Under the pieces are notes generated by a model. It did not search any database. It worked only from the letters and a program-made list of their open reading frames with translations, and was not told where the DNA came from. A program made the position numbers and the translations under genes. DNA of 64,000 nucleotides from contig NZ_JACSKC010000001.1 in NCBI RefSeq assembly GCF_018617395.1, forward strand, positions 620,001 through 684,000, in the 5' to 3' direction. Origin of the DNA: Exiguobacterium sp. s48 (GTDB lineage Bacteria; Bacillota; Bacilli; Exiguobacteriales; Exiguobacteriaceae). Below are positions 35,125-44,490 of the stretch, piece by piece. How positions within the stretch are numbered: position 1 is the stretch's first letter; the number at the start of each line of letters is the position of its first letter.

Positions 35125-35877
35125 TTATTCGAGAACGAAGAGTACATCATTCGCGAATTTCTCATACGTACGGTCACTCGGGTGGAACTGGTCGGTCGCA
35201 AGGTCTCTTGATAAGTCAGAGATGTAGGCGAACGGGTCGATCACATCGATATTCTGCGCATTCGCCAATTGTTTCGCGGATGCGTTCCAATCGAGGATGA
35301 GCTGATTGAATGCTTGTCCATTCTCATCATTTTGAAACGGATTGTATAGACCGATATACACGATGGTTGCCGAATCGTTGAGCGAACGAATTTCAGTGAA
35401 AATCGTTTCTAAATTCGTCTTCGCATCCGTGACCACTTGTTGAATATCGACGGATTCGAAGTTATCGACGTTTTCTCCACGGTTGAACAAATCGTTTCCA
35501 CCGATGGTCAACGTGATATATCGTGCGTTTTCGATGGTCCGACGCACTTCAGGTTGCTCGAGTTGTGTGAGTAAATCTTCTGTTCGTGCCCCAGACACGG
35601 CAAGGTTTTGCGTACGTACGCCTTCTTCTTCTTCAAGAGCAGCGCTGACAGGCTGTACATATCCTGCGCCTGATGTTGAACCGACACCGCGTGTCAACGA
35701 ATCGCCTAATGCGACGTAAACGTTTCCTTCTGGTTCGGGACGTTCATCTTCGGAGGCAGAAAGTGTTCGCTCCGGAGGATTGACGATATCCTGATAACCG
35801 ATCCATAGACCGTATAAGGCAATTCCCGTCAAGAGAACGGCGCCGGTTAAAAATGCATACCACTTCGACTGTTTCAT
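35125..35877 (-). CDS. Membrane-anchored SGNH/GDSL esterase
   Basis: This 250-aa protein has an N-terminal anchor (about residues 7-28) and an extracellular SGNH hydrolase domain. Block I GDSLTRGVGST holds the catalytic Ser near residue 59, block III TIGGNDL the Asn, and block V DQFHPSDRTY the Asp and His. It resembles lipase/acylhydrolases of Bacilli such as YpmR/LipC-like proteins; the lipid or acyl substrate is unknown. Single gene, divergent from the ABC exporter operon. Confidence 0.88.
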   Translation of the reverse strand: MKQSKWYAFLTGAVLLTGIALYGLWIGYQDIVNPPERTLSASEDERPEPEGNVYVALGDSLTRGVGSTSGAGYVQPVSAALEEEEGVRTQNLAVSGARTEDLLTQLEQPEVRRTIENARYITLTIGGNDLFNRGENVDNFESVDIQQVVTDAKTNLETIFTEIRSLNDSATIVYIGLYNPFQNDENGQAFNQLILDWNASAKQLANAQNIDVIDPFAYISDLSRDLATDQFHPSDRTYEKFANDVLFVLE

Positions 35878-35946
35878 GGGCTGACCTCGCTTTCTATATA
35901 GACATCATATCAAAAATGAATGGATGTGCCCTATGTGAATGTTCGA

Positions 35947-35977
35947 ATAGGACAGATTCACTTTTGTCCGATAGAAT
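35947..35977 (+). promoter_or_regulatory. Promoter with embedded inverted repeat, ABC exporter operon
   Basis: AGGACA (35949-35954), 17-nt spacer and TAGAAT (35972-35977) form a plausible promoter. ATAGGACA (35947-35954) and TGTCCGAT (35965-35972) are inverted repeats (7 of 8) across 10 nt, covering -35 to -10, as an operator would. Confidence 0.45.
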
Positions 35978-35995
35978 AAAGAAAGAGGTGAGACA

Positions 35996-36916
35996 ATGGA
36001 ACCGACGTTAAAGCTACATGAACTGACAAAAGTGATTGGTAAAAAGACGATTATCGATAATATTTCGTTAGACGTCTATCCAGGCGAGGTATTCGGTTTT
36101 TTAGGACCGAACGGTGCCGGGAAGACGACAACGATTCGAATGATTGTTGGTTTGATCAAACCGACGAAAGGAAATGTATCGATTTGTGGATATCGTGTCG
36201 ACAAACAATTTGTCCAAGCGATGAATCAAATCGGAGCCATCGTCGAAAATCCAGAACTGTATAAATTTTTATCCGGACGTGAGAACTTAGAAGCGTTCGC
36301 AAGGATGCTACCGGGTGTTGATGATAAGCGAATCCAGGAAGTCATCGACCTCGTCGATTTGACCGCTCGAATTGATGATAAAGTGAAGACATACTCCCTC
36401 GGGATGCGCCAGCGACTCGGTATTGCCCAAGCGTTATTAAACAATCCGCGTGTCCTTATCTTAGATGAGCCGACGAACGGGCTCGATCCGATGGGGATTC
36501 GGGATTTACGACTTTTCATCCGTCGTCTCGTAGAAGAAACGGGACTGAGTGTTCTCGTGTCGAGTCACATCCTGGCCGAGATTGAGCTGTTAGCAGACCG
36601 AGTCGCCATCATGTCGCGAGGCAAGATTGTCAAAGTAGGAACGGTCCATGCCTTAATCGAAGAACTCGCGTCAACGGTCGACTTACATGTGACGAATAGC
36701 TTCGAAGTATTGCCGATTGTGCAAGGATATGAAGGAATCGACCAAGCGGACGTGGTGGATGAACGAACGATTCGTATTTCCATGAACGTTGAAGAGACGG
36801 CGAAGTTGAATCGCTATTTAATGGAAAGAGACGTCGAGGTGTTTGGACTTGAGCGCCGTGTCCAAACGTTAGAGGATCTCTTCATCACATTGACAGGCGG
36901 TGATCACATTGCCTAA
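35996..36916 (+). CDS. ABC transporter ATP-binding protein
   Basis: This 306-aa ATPase of the drug/bacitracin-exporter (CcmA/BcrA) group powers the permease encoded next. Walker A GPNGAGKTT near residue 39, signature YSLGMRQRLG near 137, Walker B VLILDEPTNGLDP near 155 and the H-loop SSHIL near 190 are intact. AGAGGTG precedes ATG 35996. The 3' end overlaps the permease start by 8 nt. The substrate is unknown; an inverted repeat at the promoter suggests specific control. Confidence 0.93.
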   Translation: MEPTLKLHELTKVIGKKTIIDNISLDVYPGEVFGFLGPNGAGKTTTIRMIVGLIKPTKGNVSICGYRVDKQFVQAMNQIGAIVENPELYKFLSGRENLEAFARMLPGVDDKRIQEVIDLVDLTARIDDKVKTYSLGMRQRLGIAQALLNNPRVLILDEPTNGLDPMGIRDLRLFIRRLVEETGLSVLVSSHILAEIELLADRVAIMSRGKIVKVGTVHALIEELASTVDLHVTNSFEVLPIVQGYEGIDQADVVDERTIRISMNVEETAKLNRYLMERDVEVFGLERRVQTLEDLFITLTGGDHIA

Positions 36917-37907
36917 CCCTTCAATGCTCGGACTCATTCGAAATGAAGTGCTCAAGATTCATCGGAAACGTCGATTGATGGTCGTGTCCATCATCCTGAT
37001 TGTCCTCGTGTCGATGTTCACATACGCGAATTATCGGCAAATCGAAAAGCAACGTGAAGAGCAAGGGACGATTGATTGGCGCGTGGATCTTCAACAAGAA
37101 ATCATTGATACACAAAACCGACTCGCATCTGCGAATGTTCAGGATGAGTTTCGACAAATCCTAGAGTTCCGAGTTCAGCAGAATCAATATTATCTGGATA
37201 ATGACATCAACCCGAATTATCCGGGTGCCCCGACGTTCATGCGCGTCTTCTTCTCACAAGGGACAACGCTTGTCTTACCGCTCTTTATCATTGTATTGAT
37301 GGCAGATATCGTGAGCGGAGAACATAATGACGGGACGATCAAGACGTTGTTATCACGACCGGTCCGACGATATAAAATTTTGCTCGCCAAATGGTTGACG
37401 ACGCTCCTCTATACATCGATCTTAATATTTGTGACCGCCGTCGTTAGTTACGCCATATCCGGTATCGTGCTTGGGTGGGATGGTTGGACAGCCCCGATTT
37501 TGACAGGTTTCCAAGCATCCGCGACAGGAACATTCTCCACAGATTTCGTGCATACTCTTCCGATGTGGAAGTATCTGCTTATGTCGATGGGGCTATCATG
37601 GCTCGTCGTTGCCGCAGTCGGTACGATCTCGCTCATGATTTCCGTTTTGGTGAAGAATACGGCGACTGGTATCGGGATCATGATGGCCGTCCTAATCTCT
37701 GGGCCACTTTTGACATCGCTCGGCTCAAATTGGGATAGCTCGAAATACCTGGTCAACGTCAATTTCGGTCTTCATACCTATTTGGAAGGACAGGCACCTC
37801 CCATCGAGGGAATGACGTTGCCGTTTTCGCTCCTTGTCATTCTTTTATGGTCCATCGCCGCCTTGGCGTATGCGTTTTATCACTTTACTCAAAAAGATGT
37901 CTATTAA
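36909..37907 (+). CDS. ABC-2 type permease
   Basis: This 332-aa membrane protein has an N-terminal segment after IRNEVLKIHRKRRL, a long extracytoplasmic loop (about residues 40-110), then five more hydrophobic segments, the usual ABC-2 exporter topology. The YAFYHFTQKDVY ending is typical. I favour TTG 36909, 8 nt after GGCGG (part of a near-perfect anti-16S match); GTG 36900 is the alternative. It works with the ATPase encoded upstream. Confidence 0.87.
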   Translation: MPNPSMLGLIRNEVLKIHRKRRLMVVSIILIVLVSMFTYANYRQIEKQREEQGTIDWRVDLQQEIIDTQNRLASANVQDEFRQILEFRVQQNQYYLDNDINPNYPGAPTFMRVFFSQGTTLVLPLFIIVLMADIVSGEHNDGTIKTLLSRPVRRYKILLAKWLTTLLYTSILIFVTAVVSYAISGIVLGWDGWTAPILTGFQASATGTFSTDFVHTLPMWKYLLMSMGLSWLVVAAVGTISLMISVLVKNTATGIGIMMAVLISGPLLTSLGSNWDSSKYLVNVNFGLHTYLEGQAPPIEGMTLPFSLLVILLWSIAALAYAFYHFTQKDVY

Positions 37908-37910
37908 CAG

Positions 37911-37945
37911 ATCGTGCTCCTTTCCTGAAGGAGCACGATTTTTTT
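37911..37945 (+). terminator. Terminator after the ABC exporter operon
   Basis: ATCGTGCTCCTT (37911-37922) pairs with AAGGAGCACGAT (37928-37939), followed by seven T residues. Confidence 0.92.
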
Positions 37946-38051
37946 GTAGAATATATAGGATTTTTTAAAAATTATGGTTCTAAATACTCAATATTATGAA
38001 TTGTCAAAATAATTAAAAAGTTGGATACACGGTTTGTGGGATACTGTGTAA

Positions 38052-39611
<1,560 letters not shown>

Positions 39612-39620
39612 GTTCTCAAC

Positions 39621-39653
39621 ATCTCTTCCGGTATTTCCGGAAGGGATTTTCTT
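39621..39653 (+). terminator. Terminator of the M4 protease gene
   Basis: ATCTCTTCCGG (39621-39631) pairs with CCGGAAGGGAT (39637-39647) with one G-U pair, then TTTTCTT. Confidence 0.85.
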
Positions 39654-39706
39654 ATGCAGTTTTTGGGTAAATCAAGGTTGAACGTCGAGCGAAAAGGAGA
39701 ACGAGT

Positions 39707-40567
39707 ATGAACACGAAGGATTTTATTGTGTCACCGAACAGCAAGATTCAATTAGATGATTTTCAGACGTCTGTTCCAGACAAACCGGGGGATGACACCT
39801 TGACGAATGAACTCATCCCGAACAGTGTGGAGCGATTGAAAGAGCTGCATTGGCGATTGTATGCCGAGAGTAAGACAGGGATTATCGTCGTCTTGCAGGC
39901 GCTTGATGCGGGTGGGAAAGACGAAGCGATCAGCTATATCTTTTCAAATTTGAACGCCCAAGGACTAAAGACGAATGCGTTTCAAAAACCTTCAGATACA
40001 GAGAAGAAGCACGACTATCTGTGGCGAATGCACGACTTGTTACCGGAAAGAGGTCAGGTCGGAATTTTGAACCGATCCCATTACGAGGAAGTCATTGCGC
40101 CTCGTGTCCATGATTTGTTGGGGGACGAAGTACTTCCAGAGGAAATGGACCAGGAAGAGGTCTGGCAGATGCGCTATCGTCAAATCAACGATTATGAACG
40201 CTATTTACAAGAAAACGGATTCGAAGTCATCAAATTCTTTTTCAATGTTTCAAAAGATAAGCAACGCGATCGTTTGCTCGAACGACTGAAAGACCCAAAG
40301 AAGAATTGGGAATTCTCCTTTAGTGATGTCGAAGAGCGACAGCATTGGCAAGAATATCAAGAAATCTTTGCCGAGATGTTGTCGCACACTTCCACGGACG
40401 TATCACCATGGTATGTGTTGCCGGCAGATGATGAGTGGTATAGTCGATATGTTATTTCTTCTGTCATGATTGATGTCCTCGAGCGAATCAATCCGCAATA
40501 TCCGACTTTTACGAATGAAGAGCAAGAACGCATCGATGAGGCGATTCAAACGCTTGAAAATGAATAG
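39707..40567 (+). CDS. Polyphosphate kinase 2 family protein
   Basis: This 286-aa PPK2 enzyme phosphorylates AMP, ADP or GDP with polyphosphate. Walker A-like LDAGGKDEAISY near residue 65, the lid residues NRSHYEEVIAPRVH near 125 (Walker B with Arg), and FFFNVSKDKQRDRLLERLKDP near 185 are typical. The class is not certain, but the size and motif pattern fit the one-domain forms. AAAGGAG lies about 8 nt upstream of the ATG. Confidence 0.9.
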   Translation: MNTKDFIVSPNSKIQLDDFQTSVPDKPGDDTLTNELIPNSVERLKELHWRLYAESKTGIIVVLQALDAGGKDEAISYIFSNLNAQGLKTNAFQKPSDTEKKHDYLWRMHDLLPERGQVGILNRSHYEEVIAPRVHDLLGDEVLPEEMDQEEVWQMRYRQINDYERYLQENGFEVIKFFFNVSKDKQRDRLLERLKDPKKNWEFSFSDVEERQHWQEYQEIFAEMLSHTSTDVSPWYVLPADDEWYSRYVISSVMIDVLERINPQYPTFTNEEQERIDEAIQTLENE

Positions 40568-40677
40568 TGGATGACGTTCTCGTGAACAATCAAAAATCCC
40601 CTTGCACTGAAAGCGAATTCAAGATAAAGTGATACAGTAGATTAGAGGTCAGACATCTGTACAAAGGGGTAATGAGT

Positions 40678-41268
40678 GTGGGTAACGTAAGTTTATTATT
40701 TGGTGGCGTCGCGCTATTTTTAAATAGTCTCGTCCTTCTCGGGAAGGTTGATATGAAGAGTGCAGGATTTTTTAGTTTGTTTACTGGACTTTTACAAACG
40801 TTTATCGCCACATGGTTATTGATTGGGGCAAGTCCTGAAGAGCAGTTCGGTTTTGCGAGCATCTATCTGTTTGCGTTCACATATTTGTATGTCGGTGTGA
40901 CGTTTATTTTGAACTTAGACGGCCGGGGCGTCGGCTGGTTCTCGCTATTCGTGTCGATTGCAGCCGCTTTTTACGGGGTGATGGCAATCGCTGTAGCTGA
41001 TCCGATGGGTGCATTAACATGGTTCTTCTGGTCACTTTTATGGGGACTGTTCTTTTTTGGAATGGGACTCGGGAGACCGAACGAGGCCATCACAGCACGT
41101 GTCGCTCTCGTATTGTCGTGGTTGACGTTGATTGTCCCGGCGATGGTTGGGATGGCTGGACTGATGAACGGGTGGTATGACATGATCTGGTGGGCAGCGA
41201 GCGGTACGGCAATCCTGTACTTTATCGTTTCTGTCAAACGTACGAAACAAGCAGTGGGAGTTATATAA
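40678..41268 (+). CDS. UreI/AmiS-family urea/amide channel
   Basis: This 196-aa protein has six transmembrane segments and the conserved N-terminal GNVSLLFGGVALFLNSLVLLG of UreI/AmiS channels, which pass urea or short-chain amides. There is no urease or amidase gene in the window. GTG 40678 is preferred, 8 nt after GGGG; ATG 40672 would leave only 2 nt. The family otherwise sits beside urease or amidase operons, so the partner enzyme would be elsewhere. Confidence 0.82.
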   Translation: MGNVSLLFGGVALFLNSLVLLGKVDMKSAGFFSLFTGLLQTFIATWLLIGASPEEQFGFASIYLFAFTYLYVGVTFILNLDGRGVGWFSLFVSIAAAFYGVMAIAVADPMGALTWFFWSLLWGLFFFGMGLGRPNEAITARVALVLSWLTLIVPAMVGMAGLMNGWYDMIWWAASGTAILYFIVSVKRTKQAVGVI

Positions 41269-41270
41269 GA

Positions 41271-41323
41271 AAAAAATGAGGTAACTTAGTGAGATTATTT
41301 CGCACTTGGTTATCTCATTTTTT
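41271..41323. terminator. Terminator after the UreI/AmiS gene
   Basis: AAAAAATGAGGTAAC (41271-41285) pairs with GTTATCTCATTTTTT (41309-41323) around a loop of about 23 nt. A and T ends allow either direction. Confidence 0.7.
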
Positions 41324-41341
41324 AGATTATGCATGAAACGT

Positions 41342-41701
41342 CTATTCAAAATCATTAATAGTTTGACTGAATAATTGATCTCTCTTTGCATCTCTATTGA
41401 AGTCCCCATCCACTCCATACGAGTAATACAGCAGATCATACTTATCATCCTTAGAATCTTTTACATAGAACGCATACTTTAAATGAGGTTCATCAGAGAA
41501 TTGTAATTCATATATATAACCGAATTTTGTTAATGAAGATGAAGTAATCTCGTAATCTTCACTTTCAATTTGTGAATTTCTCTCAAGAGTGGCTATCAAG
41601 TAATCTTCTCTCATTATTTTTTCGAATGACACATAAATCATGAAAGAGACGCCAATGATAGAAATGAAAATGAAAAAAGTATAAAATATCCTATTTCTCA
41701 T
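41342..41701 (-). CDS. Small membrane-anchored protein, DUF3139-like
   Basis: This 119-aa protein has one N-terminal hydrophobic anchor (about residues 6-25, YTFFIFISIIGVSFMIYV) and a charged extracytoplasmic domain of about 90 residues. The layout and the FGYIYELQFSDEP region resemble DUF3139 proteins. The gene is AT-rich and has no evident partner. Function unknown. Confidence 0.55.
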   Translation of the reverse strand: MRNRIFYTFFIFISIIGVSFMIYVSFEKIMREDYLIATLERNSQIESEDYEITSSSLTKFGYIYELQFSDEPHLKYAFYVKDSKDDKYDLLYYSYGVDGDFNRDAKRDQLFSQTINDFE

Positions 41702-41827
41702 ATGTAAATAATACCTCCATTTTCATATTTTACTTTTAAAGGTAGTATATAATAAAATTTGAGAAAAGTAATGAACGTCAATGAATCAAATTCATCTTAA
41801 ATAAAAATGACGGGTGTGAATCTATTG

Positions 41828-42304
41828 ATGGCGTTGAATACATTGAAAGAAAGATTGATTCATTATCGATTAGAAGTGCAGCGGGAAGATGGATATGTCG
41901 CAACAGAATTGTTTTCGTTTCAAGCACCTGCGACCGAAAATGACTTAGCTAGATTACCGCATCATTCACCATACGAATTGATTGAATTTTTAAGTTTACA
42001 TAACGGAGCAGAATTATTTGTTCACCCGTCATACGGTGGAGGGATTCGACTTTTTAGTGTGGATGAAATGATCGAGTATCGGGAAATATGGGAGTGTCCT
42101 GAACCATTCATCCCCGTCGGAGCCGGGAGAGATGGGGAATGGATTGTTTGCGAGGTCGTCAACGAACATGAAAATTACATATGGGTCGGAGAATTTTTGA
42201 CTTATGAAGATGACATTGAAAAACTTCCCATGGATTATACACGTTGGCTCGACTACTTAATTGTCGCGCAAGGTGCCCATTTTTGGGATTGGTTCAGAAG
42301 ATAA
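41828..42304 (+). CDS. SMI1/KNR4 (SUKH) family protein
   Basis: This protein of about 158 aa carries the SUKH pattern. PYELIEFLSLHNGAELFVH holds the loop before the NG turn, then YGGGIRLFSVDEMIEYRE, FIPVGAGRDGEWIV and the closing PMDYTRWLDYL. Bacterial SUKH proteins are often immunity proteins for polymorphic toxins, but free-standing ones also occur; no toxin gene is next to it. The start is uncertain: ATG 41828, TTG 41825 or ATG 41807, with only a weak GGGTG nearby. Confidence 0.75.
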   Translation: MALNTLKERLIHYRLEVQREDGYVATELFSFQAPATENDLARLPHHSPYELIEFLSLHNGAELFVHPSYGGGIRLFSVDEMIEYREIWECPEPFIPVGAGRDGEWIVCEVVNEHENYIWVGEFLTYEDDIEKLPMDYTRWLDYLIVAQGAHFWDWFRR

Positions 42305-42339
42305 GGTTTAATTAGTAGGTTGCTCATACATCTTAGTTG

Positions 42340-42367
42340 GCACACGCTTCACAAGTGTGCTTTTTTC
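42340..42367 (+). terminator. Terminator after the SUKH gene
   Basis: GCACA-CTT pairs with AAG-TGTGC, followed by TTTTTT. Confidence 0.75.
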
Positions 42368-42430
42368 TCATTTATTTTGTGTCTAAAATGTGAAAAGTGG
42401 GAATGTGATAGCTAAAGGAGGCGAAAGCAG

Positions 42431-42526
42431 ATGAGTGATGGTCTCGTGTTGTTACTCGGATTACTTTTATGTGGTTGGATGCTGTTTGCCATCGTGTTTG
42501 ATGATAAAATAAAAAGAAGAATTTGA
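42431..42526 (+). CDS. 31-residue single-pass membrane protein
   Basis: This frame codes for a 31-aa peptide, too short for most gene finders. It begins MSDGLVLLLGLLLCGWML, continues FAIVF, and ends with the charged DDKIKRRI. It has one transmembrane helix with an acidic N-terminus and a basic C-terminus. AAAGGAGG (42414-42421) lies 9 nt before ATG 42431, an ideal ribosome binding site, and a perfect terminator follows 2 nt after the stop. I cannot assign a function; small proteins of this kind often modulate membrane complexes. Confidence 0.7.
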   Translation: MSDGLVLLLGLLLCGWMLFAIVFDDKIKRRI

Positions 42527-42528
42527 TG

Positions 42529-42556
42529 ACCCGTCTCATGAGGAGACGGGTTTTTA
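42529..42556 (+). terminator. Terminator of the 31-residue gene
   Basis: ACCCGTCTC (42529-42537) pairs with GAGACGGGT (42543-42551) and is followed by T residues; it separates the small gene from miaA. Confidence 0.85.
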
Positions 42557-42573
42557 ATTGAGGAGTGAGATGT

Positions 42574-43509
42574 ATGAAAAAAACACCTGTCGTCGTCATC
42601 GTCGGTCCGACCGCCGTTGGCAAAACGAAGACGGGCATCGAACTAGCGAAAGCGTTCGACGGCGAGATTGTCTCGGGTGATTCGGTTCAAGTGTATCGTG
42701 GCATGGACATCGGTTCAGCAAAAGTGACGAAAGAAGAGGCTGAAGGGATCCCGCATCATCTGATCGATATTTGTGACCCGGATGATGCCATGAGCGTTGC
42801 GATGTTTCAACAATTGGCGCGTGCCGCCATCGATGATATTTATTCCCGTGGCAAGTTACCGATTATCGTCGGTGGGACGGGTTTATATATTCGCTCTATC
42901 TTATATGACTATGAATTTGTGGAGCGACCTGTCGATGAAGCGTTGCGGGCTGATCTTGAACGGATGGCGGAAGTGGAAGGGCGTGAGGCGCTACACCAAC
43001 GATTGATTCAACTTGACCCAGAGCGTGCGGCTACGATTCACCCGAATAACGTGCGTCGCGTCGTGCGGGCGCTCGAAGTAGCGATGCAAGGTGATACCCA
43101 GACGACGGACAGTGCGCCATCCGAACATTATGATTATCGATTGTTCGTCCTTCACGCGGATCGTGAGATATTATACGACCGAATCAATCAGCGCGTCGAT
43201 GCGATGATGGAAGCAGGACTTGTCGAAGAAGTCGAACGACTTTTGGCACACGGATATCGGGATACACAGGCGATGCGAGCCATCGGCTATAAGGAAATGA
43301 TTCCATACATCGACGGAAACATATCGAAAGAGAAAGCGACAGAGTTGCTCAAACAGCATACAAGGCAGTTCGCGAAACGGCAATTAACTTGGTTCCGTCA
43401 TCAATTTGATGGAATTTGGGTGGATATGGGTCGAAAATCATTTGAACTATCATATAAAAATATTTATGATGAGGTAGAGGGGTTTTTTCGAAAATTCCGA
43501 TTATTTTAA
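42574..43509 (+). CDS. miaA: tRNA dimethylallyltransferase
   Basis: MiaA transfers the dimethylallyl group to A37 of tRNAs that read UNN codons. The 311-aa protein has the P-loop GPTAVGKTKTG near residue 10, the DSVQVYRGMDIGSAK block near 35, and GGTGLYIRSILYDY near 100. ATG 42574 follows GAGGAG by 8 nt. hfq follows 27 nt later, the same pair as in many bacteria, so they are probably co-transcribed. Confidence 0.97.
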   Translation: MKKTPVVVIVGPTAVGKTKTGIELAKAFDGEIVSGDSVQVYRGMDIGSAKVTKEEAEGIPHHLIDICDPDDAMSVAMFQQLARAAIDDIYSRGKLPIIVGGTGLYIRSILYDYEFVERPVDEALRADLERMAEVEGREALHQRLIQLDPERAATIHPNNVRRVVRALEVAMQGDTQTTDSAPSEHYDYRLFVLHADREILYDRINQRVDAMMEAGLVEEVERLLAHGYRDTQAMRAIGYKEMIPYIDGNISKEKATELLKQHTRQFAKRQLTWFRHQFDGIWVDMGRKSFELSYKNIYDEVEGFFRKFRLF

Positions 43510-43536
43510 AGAGATAAAGACTAGGGGGAATCCAGC

Positions 43537-43785
43537 ATGAAAGCGAGCTACAACATCCAAGACCATTTTTTGAATCAACTTCGAAAAGAAATGGTGCCAA
43601 CGACCGTATTTTTGGTGAGTGGGTTTCAAATTCGAGGTGTCATCAAATCATTTGATAACTTTACCGTCATCGTCGAGTCGGAAGGTCGTCAACAGTTGAT
43701 CTACAAACATGCGATTTCTACATTCTCACCGGCACGTAACGTGACGCTATATGAGCCAGACGCAGTCGAAGTAACAGAAGGATGA
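43537..43785 (+). CDS. hfq: RNA chaperone Hfq
   Basis: Hfq is an Sm-like hexameric RNA chaperone (82 aa). [20 protein letters not shown] forms the Sm1 motif with [10 protein letters not shown], and IYKHAISTF is the Sm2 motif with the distal YKHA signature of Hfq. AGGGGGAATCC lies upstream of the ATG. It ends at a terminator shared with the convergent unknown gene. Confidence 0.97.
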   Translation: MKASYNIQDHFLNQLRKEMVPTTVFLVSGFQIRGVIKSFDNFTVIVESEGRQQLIYKHAISTFSPARNVTLYEPDAVEVTEG

Positions 43786-43792
43786 GTATAAG

Positions 43793-43826
43793 AAAGGAGC
43801 GGCCCGGGGACCGCTCCTTTTCTTAT
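43793..43826. terminator. Bidirectional terminator, hfq and convergent gene
   Basis: AAAGGAGCGG (43793-43802) pairs with CCGCTCCTTT (43811-43820), followed by TCTT. The stop codon of the minus-strand gene (43823-43825) abuts the arm. Confidence 0.88.
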
Positions 43827-44335
43827 GCCGTTTTTGTCGTTCCAGGTTGCTTAATTGCCTCAAGGACGCGCTGAATGGCACATCCCCCGAGGAGTGAATC
43901 CATTTGACCACAAATCTGAGTCGGTGTCGAACGGTGTAACAATGTATATGTTCGTTTCCAAGCACGTTCTGCCGATTGGATTCGGACGAGAAGGTCGGCA
44001 TGACTCAGTTCTTTCAACTTATCAATATTGAGTCGGTTCGTTCGAGCGAAACTAGATAAAACGACCGCCTTTGCTAGCGGTGTCTGAAGTGGGTAACCTG
44101 AAAGTTCAAGTGCCGCCATGGCCCCTTTCATCTCATGTTCGACGACTTTGTCGAGTGATGAATCTTTTGCATATGGATTACCGGAAAGATGCGTGAGTGA
44201 CTGTTCTAAGTCTTGCATGCCCACCGGACAAGTTGATGCTTTTAAAATATGTTCAATGGATTGTTGCTCTTGTGCATAACGTGTCGCTTCCCCCGAGGCG
44301 ATGAAACGCTCATACGTGTCGATTAATGAAATCAT
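43823..44335 (-). CDS. Uncharacterised protein
   Basis: I do not recognise this 170-aa, mostly helical protein. Two Cys residues are seen, at STCPVGM near 35 and QICGQ near 140, and a third in LLGGCAIQ. There is no signal peptide or clear enzymatic motif. AAAGGGGG lies 8 nt before ATG 44335. A promoter and a cre-like site lie directly upstream, so it may be under carbon control. It is divergent from yhaM-like gene 44491. Confidence 0.6.
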   Translation of the reverse strand: MISLIDTYERFIASGEATRYAQEQQSIEHILKASTCPVGMQDLEQSLTHLSGNPYAKDSSLDKVVEHEMKGAMAALELSGYPLQTPLAKAVVLSSFARTNRLNIDKLKELSHADLLVRIQSAERAWKRTYTLLHRSTPTQICGQMDSLLGGCAIQRVLEAIKQPGTTKTA

Positions 44336-44365
44336 TATCGTTTCCCCCTTTATCGAACTATCTTT

Positions 44366-44394
44366 ATCGTATCAATAATCGTAAGCGCTTTCAA
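44366..44394 (-). promoter_or_regulatory. Promoter of the uncharacterised gene, with cre-like overlap
   Basis: On the minus strand TTGAAA (44394-44389), a 17-nt spacer and TACGAT (44371-44366). TGAAAGCGCTTACG (44393-44380) matches the cre consensus at 13 of 14 positions and covers the -35/spacer. Confidence 0.5.
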
Positions 44395-44490
44395 TATAAT
44401 GATTGGAAAATCGAGACCCTACTAGAAAGTATGTTCGCCTAATGGTCGGAAACACGATACAATGTCAGAAGATGCGAGGAGGGAATGATT

